DNA from: Stromatinia cepivora
Taxonomy: Eukaryota; Ascomycota; Leotiomycetes; Helotiales; Sclerotiniaceae
Assembly (NCBI GenBank): GCA_014898415.1
Contig: RCTD01000018.1
Coordinates: forward strand, 873,001 to 937,000
Direction of reading: 5' to 3'
Length of the DNA: 64,000 bases
Numbering within the stretch: position 1 is the stretch's first letter; every line of letters starts with the position of its first letter. The position numbers and the translations under genes are program-made. Below are positions 12,649 to 23,932 of the stretch, piece after piece. The notes beneath the pieces were generated by a model, which saw nothing but the letters and a program-made list of their open reading frames with translations, searched no databases and had not been told where the DNA came from.

Positions 12649-14470
12649 ATGGCAGCAAAACATTTCTTCAATGATCCCACCCTCCTAGTGAATTCCGCTC
12701 TCCACGCCCTCACTCTCACCAACCCCTCCGTGGCCCTTGACGCAGAAAACAAAATTGTCTACAGAAGGCCCGGCCATGCTTCTCAAGTATCTATAATATC
12801 TGGTGGAGGAAGTGGGCATGAACCTAGTTTCGGGGCATTCGTCGGTGATGGATTACTGGCAGCATCTGTTGCAGGTACTATATTTGCTTCACCGAGTGCC
12901 GAGCAAATTCGCAGATGTGTGATGTCAAGAGTTGATACCGAGAAAGGAATCTTGGTCACGGTTATGAATTACACCGGAGATGTGTTGAATTTTGGCATGG
13001 CAGTTGAGAAAGCAAAAGCTGCGGGGCTAAAGGTTGAGATGCTAGTAGTTGGAGATGATGTTGGAGTTGGTCGTGAGAAGGCTGGAAAAGTTGGCAGAAG
13101 AGGTATTGCCGGCACAGTACTGGTACACAAGATCACAGGAGCATTGGCAGCCACTGGCGCTAGTCTGGAGAATGTTTATAAGGTTGGAAAACTAACCGCA
13201 GATAATATCGCCAGTGTGGGAGCTTCCCTTGACCATGTTCATGTTCCAGGTCGAGCACCTCCAAATCCAAATTCCGAGGAAAGTCTCGCTTTTGAAGAGG
13301 TCGAGATTGGAATGGGAATTCATAATGAGCCTGGTAGTGGTAGAGCCAAGGTTGACCTACCTGAGCTTGTCAAAAGAATGCTCACGCAATTATTGGATTC
13401 GAAAGACAAGGACCGAGCATTCTTGAATGTCAACTCGAACGAAGTCGTACTTTTAGTCAACAATCTTGGAGGTGTTAGCGTGCTGGAGTTGGGTGGTATT
13501 ATAGCAGAAGTTGTTGGTCAGCTTGAAAAGTCCCATAACATCAAGCCGGTCAGAATCCTTGCTGGAACTTATATGACAAGTTTGAATGGTCTTGGATTTA
13601 GCATATCACTACTCAATGTTGTCAATACCAATATTGGCGGACCTAGTATGTTACAGTTATTGGACGCATCAACTGAGGCGACTGGATGGACAGCCCCTAT
13701 CAGGAAGGAAACATGGGAGGATAAATCTACAGCAACTAGAACCGGCTCTGCTGGTGCTGAAGAAGAGGTTAAACCTAGCGGTTTGAGATTGGACCCGGAA
13801 ACAACAAAGACGGCCTTAACAGCCGGACTCCAGAGAATGATTGCCGCTGAACCTGATGTTACTCGATTTGATACGGTTGTTGGGGATGGAGATTGCGGCA
13901 TTGGTCTCAAGAGAGGAGCTGAAGGTAAGTGTTCTAATTTGATGATTCTACAGCGAGCTTATGAAATGTGCAGCTGTGCTCTCAACGATCTCGAAGGAGA
14001 ATTTATCCGGTGATGCTGTTGTCGACCTTGCAAAAATCGTTCAAGTAGTCGAAAACAGTATGGATGGTACTTCTGGAGCTCTCTATGCTATCTTCCTAAA
14101 TTCCCTCTTAGCTGCTCTCCGCGAAAATGCTTTTGCCGGACAAGCAACACCAGAATTTTGGGCAAAGGCATTGCAGTCCGCTTCCGAAGCCCTTTCAAGG
14201 TATACACCGGCCAAGCCCGGAGACCGCACTCTAGTTGACGCCTTACATCCATTCGTTGAGACCTTAAACAAGACAGGAGATATTAAGAAAGCAGCTGAAG
14301 CATCCAGGAGAGGTGCTGAGGGCACAAAAGGAATGAAGGCTAGTTTAGGAAGAACTGTGTATATTGGCGGTACTGGGTTTGAACAGGTTCCGGATCCTGG
14401 AGCTTGGGGATTGAGTGAGTTCTTCTTGGGACTTGCTGGACTTGGAGATTCGGATTATGAATTGGTTTGA
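12649..14470 (+). CDS. dihydroxyacetone kinase (ATP-dependent, DhaK-DhaL)
   Basis: Phosphorylates dihydroxyacetone (and glyceraldehyde) with ATP in the cytosol, feeding glycerol-derived carbon into glycolysis and detoxifying dihydroxyacetone. Exons 12649-13924 and 13974-14470, with a 49-nt intron, give 590 residues, the normal length of single-chain Dak proteins. The N-terminal DhaK domain shows GGGSGHEPS (His57) and GMGIHNEPGSG (His225); by family knowledge the latter His binds substrate covalently as a hemiaminal. The C-terminal DhaL domain begins after a linker at ~375 and shows VGDGDCGIG (412-417, Mg-ATP-binding Asp residues) and, after splicing, DGTSGALYAIF. The start is the first ATG after a pyrimidine-rich leader. 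The upstream CreA-type cluster suggests carbon catabolite repression. The ORF is intact. Confidence 0.97.
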
Positions 14471-15078
14471 GGTGATGCAAAGTTTTATGCCTTGTTAGTA
14501 ACGTAGCGCTTAATGAACATGCATAATGAAACTTATAATTTCGAGATCTGTCTGTATTTGGAATGTCAGCTTGATTCGGAAACCATGTGATTTTGAACTG
14601 GTAATATGGAATCAAAAGCATTCAGGAAAAAATTAGAGTTGTTAATTTTGGTCTTCAAGGTACGTAAATACCATTAAGGGTTAAAAAGCTATGATTTGTT
14701 CATCACAACGCTAGAAATAGAAGACAGATAGAAGAGAGAAACATAGTAGACTAACCTTTGAGAGATGATGGACTAGTGATATTCACATCATAATATCAAA
14801 TCACCGGCAATGTATCCCATCTGAAATTAAAAGAGAGTTTTTTCTCATCTAACATTCCTATTCTCCATGAAATTGGTTCCCTATTTGGCATGAACTTTCT
14901 CATGCGTGCATTGAATTCATAGCTATAAGCTGATTTGGTATGCGCGTTGATCTTGACAACGCCCGACGCTATCACATTTATTTCCTCCACAGATCCTGTC
15001 CGGTGATTTTTGATATTGATCCTTAGCTGATCCCCTCTTCTATCCATCCATACATCGTGAGATTCGAATGTCGACCGT
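14471..15078. other. convergent spacer DHA kinase / SmD2
   Basis: Holds the two 3' UTRs. An 83-codon frame on the minus strand (14796-15047) lies directly downstream of the SmD2 stop; it has no recognisable domain and is most likely 3' UTR sequence. No RNA gene or repeat was noticed. Confidence 0.5.
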
Positions 15079-15707
15079 TCAGCTTAGGAGCACTAGAATA
15101 ACGGAATCTCCTCTTAAGAACCTGAAAGTATCAAATAATATTAGCTGGGTTCCCCATGGTATTCTCCATCATCTAATACGTGGTATCATTTATGGTTTTC
15201 AGTTGTAGTTTCTCGTCCAATTCTGATCTCACCGTCCGCGCAATGTCCAAGTGACAATCCAAGTACAGAATACTCACATCTTACTGATAAATCTATCCTT
15301 ATTAACTGGTCTTCCTTTTCCACCACCGCTCAACCTTGGAGTCTCGGTCCACATCTCCTTCACATTCTCCAACACCATATTGCAATGACGATCGAAAGCC
15401 TTGACGCGCGCAAGTAATTTTCGATTATTACGGCAGGAAATCAATACTTGTCCATGAGAGCGGACAGCAGCTTGAAGAAGAGAGAGGGGACCGGATGTGA
15501 ATTCATGTTCTTCGATTTGGGCGACCTCGAACTCACTGATGATGAAGGTTAGTCTGATAAATCTGGTGCATAGTTAGGGAGAGGTGCTGGACATACGTGA
15601 GCTCATTGCGAGGCTTGGCGAGAAGTTCTCTGGGGAAGAAATTAGTATGTGCAGAGATAATCTAGAGAAGGACAGGATTATTACTGTATCTTTGCTGCAT
15701 CCGCCAT
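15079..15707 (-). CDS. SMD2: small nuclear ribonucleoprotein Sm D2
   Basis: Core Sm-ring protein that binds the U-rich Sm site of spliceosomal snRNAs. The gene is split into four exons on the minus strand: 15685-15707, 15597-15629, 15278-15535 and 15079-15121. Two of these are tiny (23 and 33 nt), so no single long ORF exists. The joined frame gives 118 residues: [19 protein letters not shown], then [12 protein letters not shown] and [12 protein letters not shown], the Sm1 motif with [35 protein letters not shown], the basic linker, and the Sm2 motif [19 protein letters not shown]. The match to human and yeast SmD2 is strong along the whole length. It is divergent from the hydroxyisobutyryl-CoA hydrolase gene, 320 bp away. 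The C-terminus is a few residues shorter than in animals. Confidence 0.95.
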
Positions 15708-16027
15708 GATTAAAATGTTAATTTCGTAGATTAATAAATCAATAACTTCATCAATAATCTACGTCGTCAAAGTTTCCAGGCACCAAAAATTCCCATCACG
15801 GTCGCGAGCTCCAAGATTAGTTTAGCGTAAAACCTTAAATCTGCCCAGGCTGGATTTTGCGCGGGGACAAAAATAACCGATGAGACTTTACTTCCGAGGT
15901 CCAGAGAACTTTACTTTCTCCGCATTCCATTAAAGCGCGGTGCGATCCTTCTTTCTTGATGTTCGGAATATATTTGGGCTGTAGAGCTAGAGCAGCAGTT
16001 CGCTCTTGCGGCTCGAGATTTCCAATT
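15708..16027. promoter_or_regulatory. divergent promoter SmD2 / HIBYL-CoA hydrolase
   Basis: A 320-bp gap between two divergent start codons must carry both promoters. The first 60 bp upstream of SmD2 are A/T-rich with TAATAA-type repeats. No classical TATA box is obvious in either direction. Confidence 0.45.
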
Positions 16028-17607
16028 ATGCCTTTGAGAGCTAAGGTTATCAATCCTGCATTTGCGGGGAGAGCACAGGTTTGGGAAATTTTTCTTGACG
16101 GTTTACGAGTGAATGCTAATAGTTAATATAGATGGCGACGGCCTCAGATGCCCCTTCATACGCCCAGGCCGAAGGTATCAAGGAACCGGAAGGCGACGAA
16201 AAGGAAGATGTGTTATTCAATACTTTATATGGAGTGAGAACGATCGAGCTGAACAGACCTGCAAAGTTTCATGCCCTCAATGGATCGATGATTCGAAAAA
16301 TTGTACCGAGACTGCGGGAATGGTCGAAATCGGACATGGCGAATGTGATCATTATCAAAGGATCTGGACCCAAGGCTTTCTGTGCCGGTGGAGATGTGGT
16401 AGCCCTTGCTAAGGATAATACCCAAGGACCAGAAGGACAAGCCCGGTCTACAGACTACTTTGCTCTCGAATATAAGCTCGATCACCTTATTGCAACTTAT
16501 CAAAAACCCTACATTGCTTTTATGGACGGAGTTACGATGGGCGGTGGAGTTGGATTGAGTATACATGCTCCATTTCGAATAGCTACTGAAAGGACGGTTT
16601 TCGCTATGCCTGAAACTACAATCGGCTTTTTTCCAGATGTTGGAGCTTCATTCTTTCTACCAAGGATGGCCGGATCTGTTGGAACATACCTCGCGTTGAC
16701 TAGTGAACAACTGAAGGGTGTCAATGCCTTTTATTCTGGAATTGCAACACATTATATCCATTCGACGTCTTTACCGAGCTTGGAGAAGCGTTTGGCGGAA
16801 TTACGATTTAAGGATTTCGAAAACTTAGAGCAAAGAGCACAATTGATTAATAGCACTATTGAGGAATACTGCACAGGTTTGCCTCATGATGAACCAATGC
16901 TCATCAGTGGCGAATTACGAAAGGCTATCGATCGTCACTTCAGTAAATCAAGCATTTCCGAAATTATTGCCGGTCTAAAGGCCGAGCATGCCCTCCTGGA
17001 GGCTGAAGCGGCAGATGCGGCGGCGGCGGCGGCGCAATACGGTCTGGAGGCCCCGGAAAACCCAATTAAGGAATGGATTGAAAAGACTCTTGCCACCTTG
17101 CACCAACGATCACCTACGAGTGTTCATGTAGCACTACGTCAAATGCGCATTGGCAAAGATTGGTCGATCACCGAGACTTTCCAAAGGGAATACCAAATTG
17201 CCGCTAAATTTATGCGTCATCCGGATTTCACAGAAGGCATTCATTCACTGCTTATTCGCGGGGATAACTCTCCCCAATGGCAACCGAAAACCTTGGAAGA
17301 CATCAGCCCAGAGGACCAAATTGCAGACCCATTCTTTGAAGTTGAAGGATCACAGCGGATCAAACTACTCAGTGGTCGCGATTACCATGAATATCCATTT
17401 AAGTTTGGGGTTCCAAGAGAAAATGAGGTTGAGAAGGTGGTGAGGGAAGGCGGAAAGTCGATGTTCCAAGTTGTCAATCACTTCCTCCAGGCAACGGAAG
17501 GAAAACAGGGTGTAAAGGAAGTGGTGTCGGAGATCATCGAAAGAAAAACAACGAAAAATGAACTGGGACATCTTGAATGGGAGCGAGAGCAAGTTCTCAA
17601 GTCCTAA
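16028..17607 (+). CDS. 3-hydroxyisobutyryl-CoA hydrolase, mitochondrial
   Basis: Hydrolyses 3-hydroxyisobutyryl-CoA in mitochondrial valine catabolism (crotonase fold). The 491-codon frame starting at 16132 is preceded by a 17-codon exon at 16028-16078 (MPLRAKVINPAFAGRAQ), joined in phase 0 across a 53-nt intron whose GCTAAT lies close to the acceptor. This exon gives a basic mitochondrial presequence, so I place the start at 16028; total 508 residues. Crotonase motifs: ELNRPAKFHALN, KAFCAGGDVVALA (oxyanion hole), MDGVTMGGGVGLS, and MPETTIGFFPDVGASFFLPR with the catalytic Glu and Asp at about 178 and 186. The C-terminal half (SVHVALRQMRIGKDWSI, FMRHPDFTEGI) is the extension that separates hydrolases from enoyl-CoA hydratases. 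A GC-rich GCG repeat encodes a short Ala run near residue 315. Intact. Confidence 0.95.
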
Positions 17608-18588
17608 ATCCTCCCAGAGAGGTTTTATTAAGTCATGTACATGTTTTTAATGTATGATATGGGTATTTGTGCAATGATGGGAAGATACAAGCCATCACCT
17701 AACGCAAAAATATTTTGTGATGTCGATAAATTATTAGCGGTCACATTAAAAAAGGAATGCGAACAAATTGCTAAAATCTCATTAGAGGAAATTATCATGT
17801 GATTGAGACTGTCGGATCGAAATAGGGGCTGAGTCATTGATTTATCGATAAGGCGAGACATCAAAAGATTCGCCCATAGCCGAAAGTATATAAAGATACA
17901 GATATCCCCCATAATTTGAACGTCGAAACATTTACTCAAATAACTTGTTGTTCTGATCTGTGCTGATGGTGCTTGCCTTTCGACAATCTTTTTTCGTTCA
18001 AGAGAGAGCCGAATGTCCCACTGACGCAATTCTCATTTTTGACATTTGATCTTTTGAATTCTTATTGGCTGATAGCCGAACCGATAGCCTTGCGCTAGGA
18101 TGCACATTACGAGGCTAGGATACCCCTGCTAGTCGTATTGTTCAATTCGCGACATCTAGATTGGAAGGAGGGCAGGTACTTACTCAATACATAGGTATCT
18201 CCAAACCTTCATTCAAGATACCCATGTATTCACAATTAGCAGTTACTCCATATCTACTCCAGTAACCTCCACTGATCGAAGGGATCAAGAACTCGCATCG
18301 ACAACTCTGGAAATCCTTTTTTTTTTACATTTAACAAAGATCAAATTTAAGAGTTACTGGTTTTCTTGTTAGCGCCAACTTCATAAAGTTCTTAACGCGT
18401 AAATAGCGGTAGCGGTACACGTTTGGACGCGAAATTTATTGCCTTTAGGACCACCAAAATTCCTCACGTTTCATTACAACCTTTAATGGATGACTTTATA
18501 TCATTCTCAACAGTCTTGATCAACTTCCACAACGATTCAATACTTGAGGACTTTAGGAGCCAGGTATTGAAGCTGAGGAAAGTTCACC
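17608..18588. other. intergenic, 3' UTR and GATA-factor promoter
   Basis: Contains the 3' UTR of the hydrolase and the promoter and leader of the GATA factor. A minus-strand ORF at 17628-18029 shows no domain and is considered spurious. A T-run at 18317-18326 is the only low-complexity feature. No RNA gene was recognised. Confidence 0.5.
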
Positions 18589-21500
18589 ATGTCGTCTCCG
18601 GCAGGGGTACCAATGGGCAATCCCCAATTACAAAATCAACCACCTCAAGCTCCTCCGCCAACAAATAACAATGATTCCAGTGAAAATGGCATGACGGTCA
18701 GGCCAATGAGACGTAGGTACATTGCTATAGAGCTTTAAATTGATCACAATGCTTACAGTGGGGGATCTTATAGTCAAGGTACTCTATACTTTCGATGATG
18801 AATGCAAAACCAATTGTTTGGCACGATGGCCACAAGTACTTCAAATTCAGTCTATCGCTATGGACGAGAAGATTTCAATCGGCATAATTGAACTTTACAC
18901 ATGTTTACAAGCAATTATCGAATGCAGCCCGGAACTGCTTCCTCGACCCGGACGAGATTTTACCGTTTATGCCTACGATTATTCTGAAGATGATAGTCCT
19001 CTGGTAGGACAAGGGATGCTTTCTCGGGCTTTGGCGACCCCTCCTACACCAAATACCTCAATACATCAATCACAAAAGCTCATTACTGGACGAGTATGCA
19101 AGAATATCATGGGGTTATTTGCGAATGGAGTGAAGGAAACTTTGGAGGTCAAGCTTCGTTTGGTTCCTCAAACAGTTTCACCAATCGAGTATAGAAACAC
19201 CATGGGAAATTCCAATCAAAACATTTCAACACCGAGATATGATCAGAAAGAATGGAATTCTTTATCAAAATCGCAGCAAAACGCCCCTCCTCAGATGTCG
19301 AATAGGACACCAACCCCGGCCGCCATGTCGAATAGCAAAGGAACTACAATGGAAGTGGTCAATCAGCTTCTCAGTCCCAGTCTTCCACCGATAAATCCTT
19401 ATAATCAAACTTTACCCCCAGCACCCGCAACCGTGCGTGAGGAGCCAGTACCGATTGCTGCCAGAGACCATAAGATAGCTAGGCCCCCTTCTAGGACGAC
19501 TGTCAAGAGAGGAAGACGTGGCCGCCCTCCGAAGAACCCACGCCCTGAAGTTGGAGGCAACACTTCTGGATATGAAGAAGGGACGGAGGGAGAAGATGGC
19601 CCGGCTCCGAAGAAAAGGGCGAAAATTACTCAGGCGGACTGGAGTAATAGGTCGGCATTTGGGTCAGGCTCTGACTCACTTAGAGTCACAGCAAGTACTG
19701 CAGGTTCTATACGTGCATTCAGACCGCTAGCTCCATCTGGCGGCTTAGCGGTAGGTAATCATTTACAGGAAATTCCTCGATCCCCCACCCCAGTACCAAT
19801 CTTACCACAGCCAGTCAATCAGCACAGACCACAGTCACAAAGTGGGCTCAGGCAGGGGTCGAATCCTCAATTAGAGATGCCTCAAGCACACTCACCAGCC
19901 TATTCACAATTAGAGCCTTCACTCCCTCCAGAAGATCGTCTCAGACTCTCCATTGAATCAGCTCACCCCTCACCGGAACAAATTGCTAGTCCAGGATTTA
20001 CACCTCAAGACATCGCGTCATCCCCACCAGTTTTACGAAATGCAACACCATCAATACGATCTAGCCCCCCTTGTCTTTCAAGTCCTTCATTGCCACCTAT
20101 GCCTAGATTAGATTCTGGCTTCATGAGCGGTAACTTAGATGATCTTGACGACCTTTTCGGAGAAGATGATGAAATCTCACGCCCAATCGATGAAGAAGAT
20201 ATTGTGGTTGCAAAAAAGAGCACCAAACGACGAGGTCCTCGCAAAATGCAGCCTACAAATTCGAACCTTAATGGTGGATTTCATATCCAAGAAGAAACAC
20301 CAGGTCCCATGGAACTGCTCCCCAAACGAATGCTTCTCAGTGAACAGGCTAAGCCAAAACCTTCGAAGGCAGCACAACCAAAATCTAGACGAAATAGTGT
20401 CATGTCTGAAGATGGGCAATCATTACCCCCCTTAAAGCCAGATACCCGTCCCAATTCTCGGCCGCCTTCTCAGCCTCAAACTACTGCCAGTGTGGATCCA
20501 CCACCGCTGACCTTGCATCTACCAACTCCACCAACCAGTGAGTTCACAAAACAACCCATATCCCAAATGCCTGTCCCTGCAGGACCTCCACCACCACAGC
20601 CTCGTCCAGCATCTGGAAACTTTTCTCGGACCGCTTCCACTGGATCCATGGCTCTTCCGACTATTCCTCCGAGTGAACCCATTCTTCCGCCTACGTTTCA
20701 GCGATCTCAGACCTGGTCTGAGAATCCACATTATATGACTGAAGCTCCCAATGCACCTAGCCAAACAGAAGCCAAGAAAGCTTCTATTAAGCAGAAGCTG
20801 GAGAATGCCCTCAGAAATGGTCAAATGCCTCAGTATTGTGAGAATTGTGGCGCTATAGAAACTCCAACTTGGCGCAGGGCATGGTCACAAGAATGTCAAG
20901 GTGCTCCAGGCTACCATGAATATTCTGAAGAAGCTGGAAGGGTAACAGCCATTAACATTCTCTCGAGAGATGATACCGGACTCCCCACTTCGTATCTCCT
21001 TATCAAAAAAGCCCTTGCTGCTGGTGAAGATCAAAAACAGTACAAGGCATTCATTCTTTGCAATCGTAAGTTTACATAGCGTTTCAGATATTCAGTCACT
21101 AATTATTGTAGCTTGTGGTATATGGATGTCGAAGTATAAGTCTCAACGTCCAGAAGCAAAGTGGGGCAAGGACCCGGATACGAAGAAAAAGCGACCTTCC
21201 AAAGCTAAGGCTGCTGCTGTTATGCCCACATCTGAGACAAACTTCCCACCATCAGAAATCAATTTACCCCCATCTGAAGCCTTCTATCAACAACCCGTGG
21301 CTCCTTATGGCACTGATCGTATGTCCCCCATTGACCTCGACGGATTAAACTCTGCCAATCAAATACCTCATGGTCATGATCGCCCAAACGGAGTACGCCG
21401 AGCAAACAGTCTCCGTCCTACTAAAAAGATGAATGCAATGACCTCAGATTCAGCTTCCGCAGCACTAAGGAGGGCTTTACAATCTAGTCCAGCTAGGTGG

Positions 21501-22313
21501 ACACACAACAGTCATGTTGAAGTAGGTGATGAGCAAGAAGGGGACACAACACGAAGACTTTTATTTCCTTCTCCACGTAAAGATTCATCCCCTAAAGTCC
21601 TAGGCGAAGTTACAACGAATGTCGTTCAAATTGCTGTTGACATGCACAACGCCAAAGATGCAGTCACTGGAATGATGAATAAGGAGAATTGTTCGGCTTC
21701 ATTTGATTTGGAAGAGGAAGCTGAACTTATGAGGTTAATTGAGGAGCAATTTGCTCGACCAACGACGCCAGTTCAAAAAACCCCAGTTGCAAATCCATTC
21801 AAAACTCCAACTCGGCCAACTCCAAACCATAGGCCCATTACTAGGAGTGTAACAAGATCTGGTCGGTCGGGAAAATCACCAAACCATCTTTTGGCACCTC
21901 CTAAAACACCAAGCAAAACCCCTGGATCAAGTCGTCGAACTCCCCGTGGCAACGCTATTTTCGAGTCACCATTTACTGCCCAGTTGAACCAGCTCATGTC
22001 TGATAACCCCATCAACTCCCCTTCTCAACACCTCGATTTTAATAATTTACCTGATCTTCCTCACTTCGAAAATGGGTCTTACAATCTTCAACAATACGAT
22101 GAAGATTTCTTTTCAACAGATGTACCAATGCCCTCTTCGCCGCCACGAATCTTTCCTGGGTTTAATAATACTTCAGCCGGAGGACCTCTTGATTGGAATA
22201 ATTTTAGTTTCGATTCTGTTCCGACACAAAATGAAAAGGAAAAGCAAAAGGAGAAAAATGTGGAGATCAAGCAGGAACCAACGGAGGAAGCAACGGTGGA
22301 TGAGACGGCCTAA
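18589..22313 (+). CDS. GATA-type zinc-finger protein, Ams2/Spt21-like
   Basis: Probable nuclear regulator. Exons 18589-18712, 18759-21065 and 21112-22313 join to 1210 residues. The conserved N-terminal domain (~41-165: VKVLYTFDDECKTNCLAR, LQIQSIAMDEKISIGIIEL, RDFTVYAYDYSEDDSPLVGQ, ITGRVCKNIMGLFANGVK) is, from memory, the region shared by S. pombe Ams2 and budding-yeast Spt21, both linked to histone-gene expression. An AT-hook (KRGRRGRPPKNPRP) lies near residue 290. A GATA-like finger starts with CENC near 735 (YCENCGAIETPTWRRAW) and closes with CNPCGIWMSKYKS near 810, split by the last intron. About 70 residues separate the cysteine pairs, against 17-18 in a canonical GATA finger. The rest is Ser/Pro-rich and disordered, with a putative nuclear localisation stretch KKKRPSKAKA after the finger. 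The Ams2/Spt21 link is a family inference; the Zn finger and AT-hook are seen directly. Confidence 0.85.
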
Positions 22314-23302
22314 TTCATTTACATCTTTTACTTACGAACAAAGAACACGAACTTGAATTTGTATTTTCTCATGATTGATGGGTTGCATTATTGTGGTGTT
22401 TGGATTTTTCTGGGTAGCGTTGGATACAAAGGTACGGAAAAGAAAGGGATTCATTCCCAACTTTCCTAATAGCGCGGAGTTTTTTGGTCATATGTGCATG
22501 CTAAGTGCATTTGATGATGTGTCTGTGTTTGCGGAGTATGGGGTCTAAGGCCTGGGATTTGAAGATTGAGAAATTGGTTGGTGAAAATTACTACATTATG
22601 GTTGTATAGATAGATATCTAGATACCTAGGTATAGGTAGGTAGTTATTGGTAACTTTATAATATGATATGATATTAGCGAGGCCTTTACGAATGTTCTGG
22701 TTGTTAAAGTGTTGAAGTATTGTGGTTGGAAAAGGGCGCTTGCGAAAACAAATAGAATGGAGAGGTTATGATTTTATTTTAGATGATTATGATATGTTAT
22801 GATGATATCTAGGCAGATAGGGGGTTTTAATTTTTTGGACTAGCATTTTTGGGTGAGAATGTGAAATTTGTGGATGGAATTCTGATGTAGTGTAGTGTAA
22901 TCTCAATGTGTATTTTTGAAGTAAGATCATCATCATGCTATGCTATTCTTTCTGTTAGATAGATAGAGAGAGAGGTATGTGATGTGATGTGGTAGGCTAT
23001 TACGTATGTATCATCGTAGCCCTACCCGTCTATGCATCATCTATAGATTCCCATTCATGTGTTTCTTCGTCAATATCCCGCGAGCTGTTCCTCTGCTATT
23101 TCTTCGTCTTCCTTTCTTTGTAGAGTAGCATGTTGTTCCATATTATCTTATATGATAACCTCCATCTTCCTCTTCTTCCCTTAGATTATAAATATCCTCT
23201 CATCTATCTCTAGCCTCAATTATCGCACGTCAATATTGACTGACTTCCTCGTAAAGCCTCCTCGAAGCGATTGATTAAATAGGCAGGCAGTAGTGTATGT
23301 AA
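22314..23302. other. intergenic, convergent 3' ends
   Basis: 3' UTRs of the GATA factor and RPA3. The stretch 22600-23010 is rich in short TA/GATA-type repeats (GATATGATATGATATT near 22660, AGATAGATAGAGAGAGAGG near 22960) and short TGATGATG tracts. No coding potential was seen. Confidence 0.5.
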
Positions 23303-23932
23303 TTAATCCTCGCTATACCAAATTTCCTTGTATCGATGGTTTGCATCGACTAGAGCGTCCATTGCTGCGAAATCTGCAGTTTTCCAAATTAACACGAGTC
23401 TGCCAATGGCATTATTGAGAGGGAAAAAGGAATGAGGACGGAGAGGGGAGGAAGCAGTGGGGAATAGGGGGAAACGTACTGAAATTCGTGCCGAAATCTG
23501 TGGCTTTTAATACTTTAATACTAAGATCTTGATTTACTTTTCCGACGATCTCGATGGCGGAGCCAACTTGGAGGTGGGAATCCTGGTTTGGTGATAGGTT
23601 AGCTTTTGGTTTGTGATTTTGTGACAATTTTCTGCTAGATGGGAAATGCAGAGGTGTGGAGGGAAACATTGATAGGGGATAGATAGAAAAAGTATATATA
23701 TGGGAATTATGAACAGAGAAATATAAGGATGCCAAACGAAGTAAAATGAAAGCAAAAAAGCAGGAAACAAGGAACCTACCCGATTGAGAATAACAGTAAC
23801 AGGCCCATCACATTCAATAGTTGCCTGCTCACCCCTCAACTGCGTCACTTTTCCCACCATGCGTACGGTGCGCGATGTGAAGGAATTGAGGTAGGAACAG
23901 GTTATGCGGGGAGTGGTGGGGGTTTCGGACAT
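23303..23932 (-). CDS. RFA3: replication protein A subunit 3 (RPA14)
   Basis: Smallest subunit of the single-stranded-DNA-binding RPA trimer used in replication, repair and recombination. Three exons on the minus strand, 23780-23932, 23480-23582 and 23303-23373, join with consistent phase to 108 residues, normal for the family. The protein is a single OB fold: TPRITCSYLNSFTSRTVRMV, GKVTQLRGEQATIECDGPVT, VILNRDSHLQVGSAIEIVGK, VNQDLSIKVLKATDFGTN and FAAMDALVDANHRYKEIWYS, where the C-terminal helix mediates trimer contacts. The start at 23932 is the first ATG in frame. The last intron joins TTC-A|AT-TTC; no alternative gives a better frame. Divergent neighbours are far away. Confidence 0.92.

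Noticed and set aside
14796..15047. 83-codon minus-strand ORF after SmD2
   Set aside because: Lies directly behind the SmD2 stop, has no domain and no splice signals; most likely 3' UTR.
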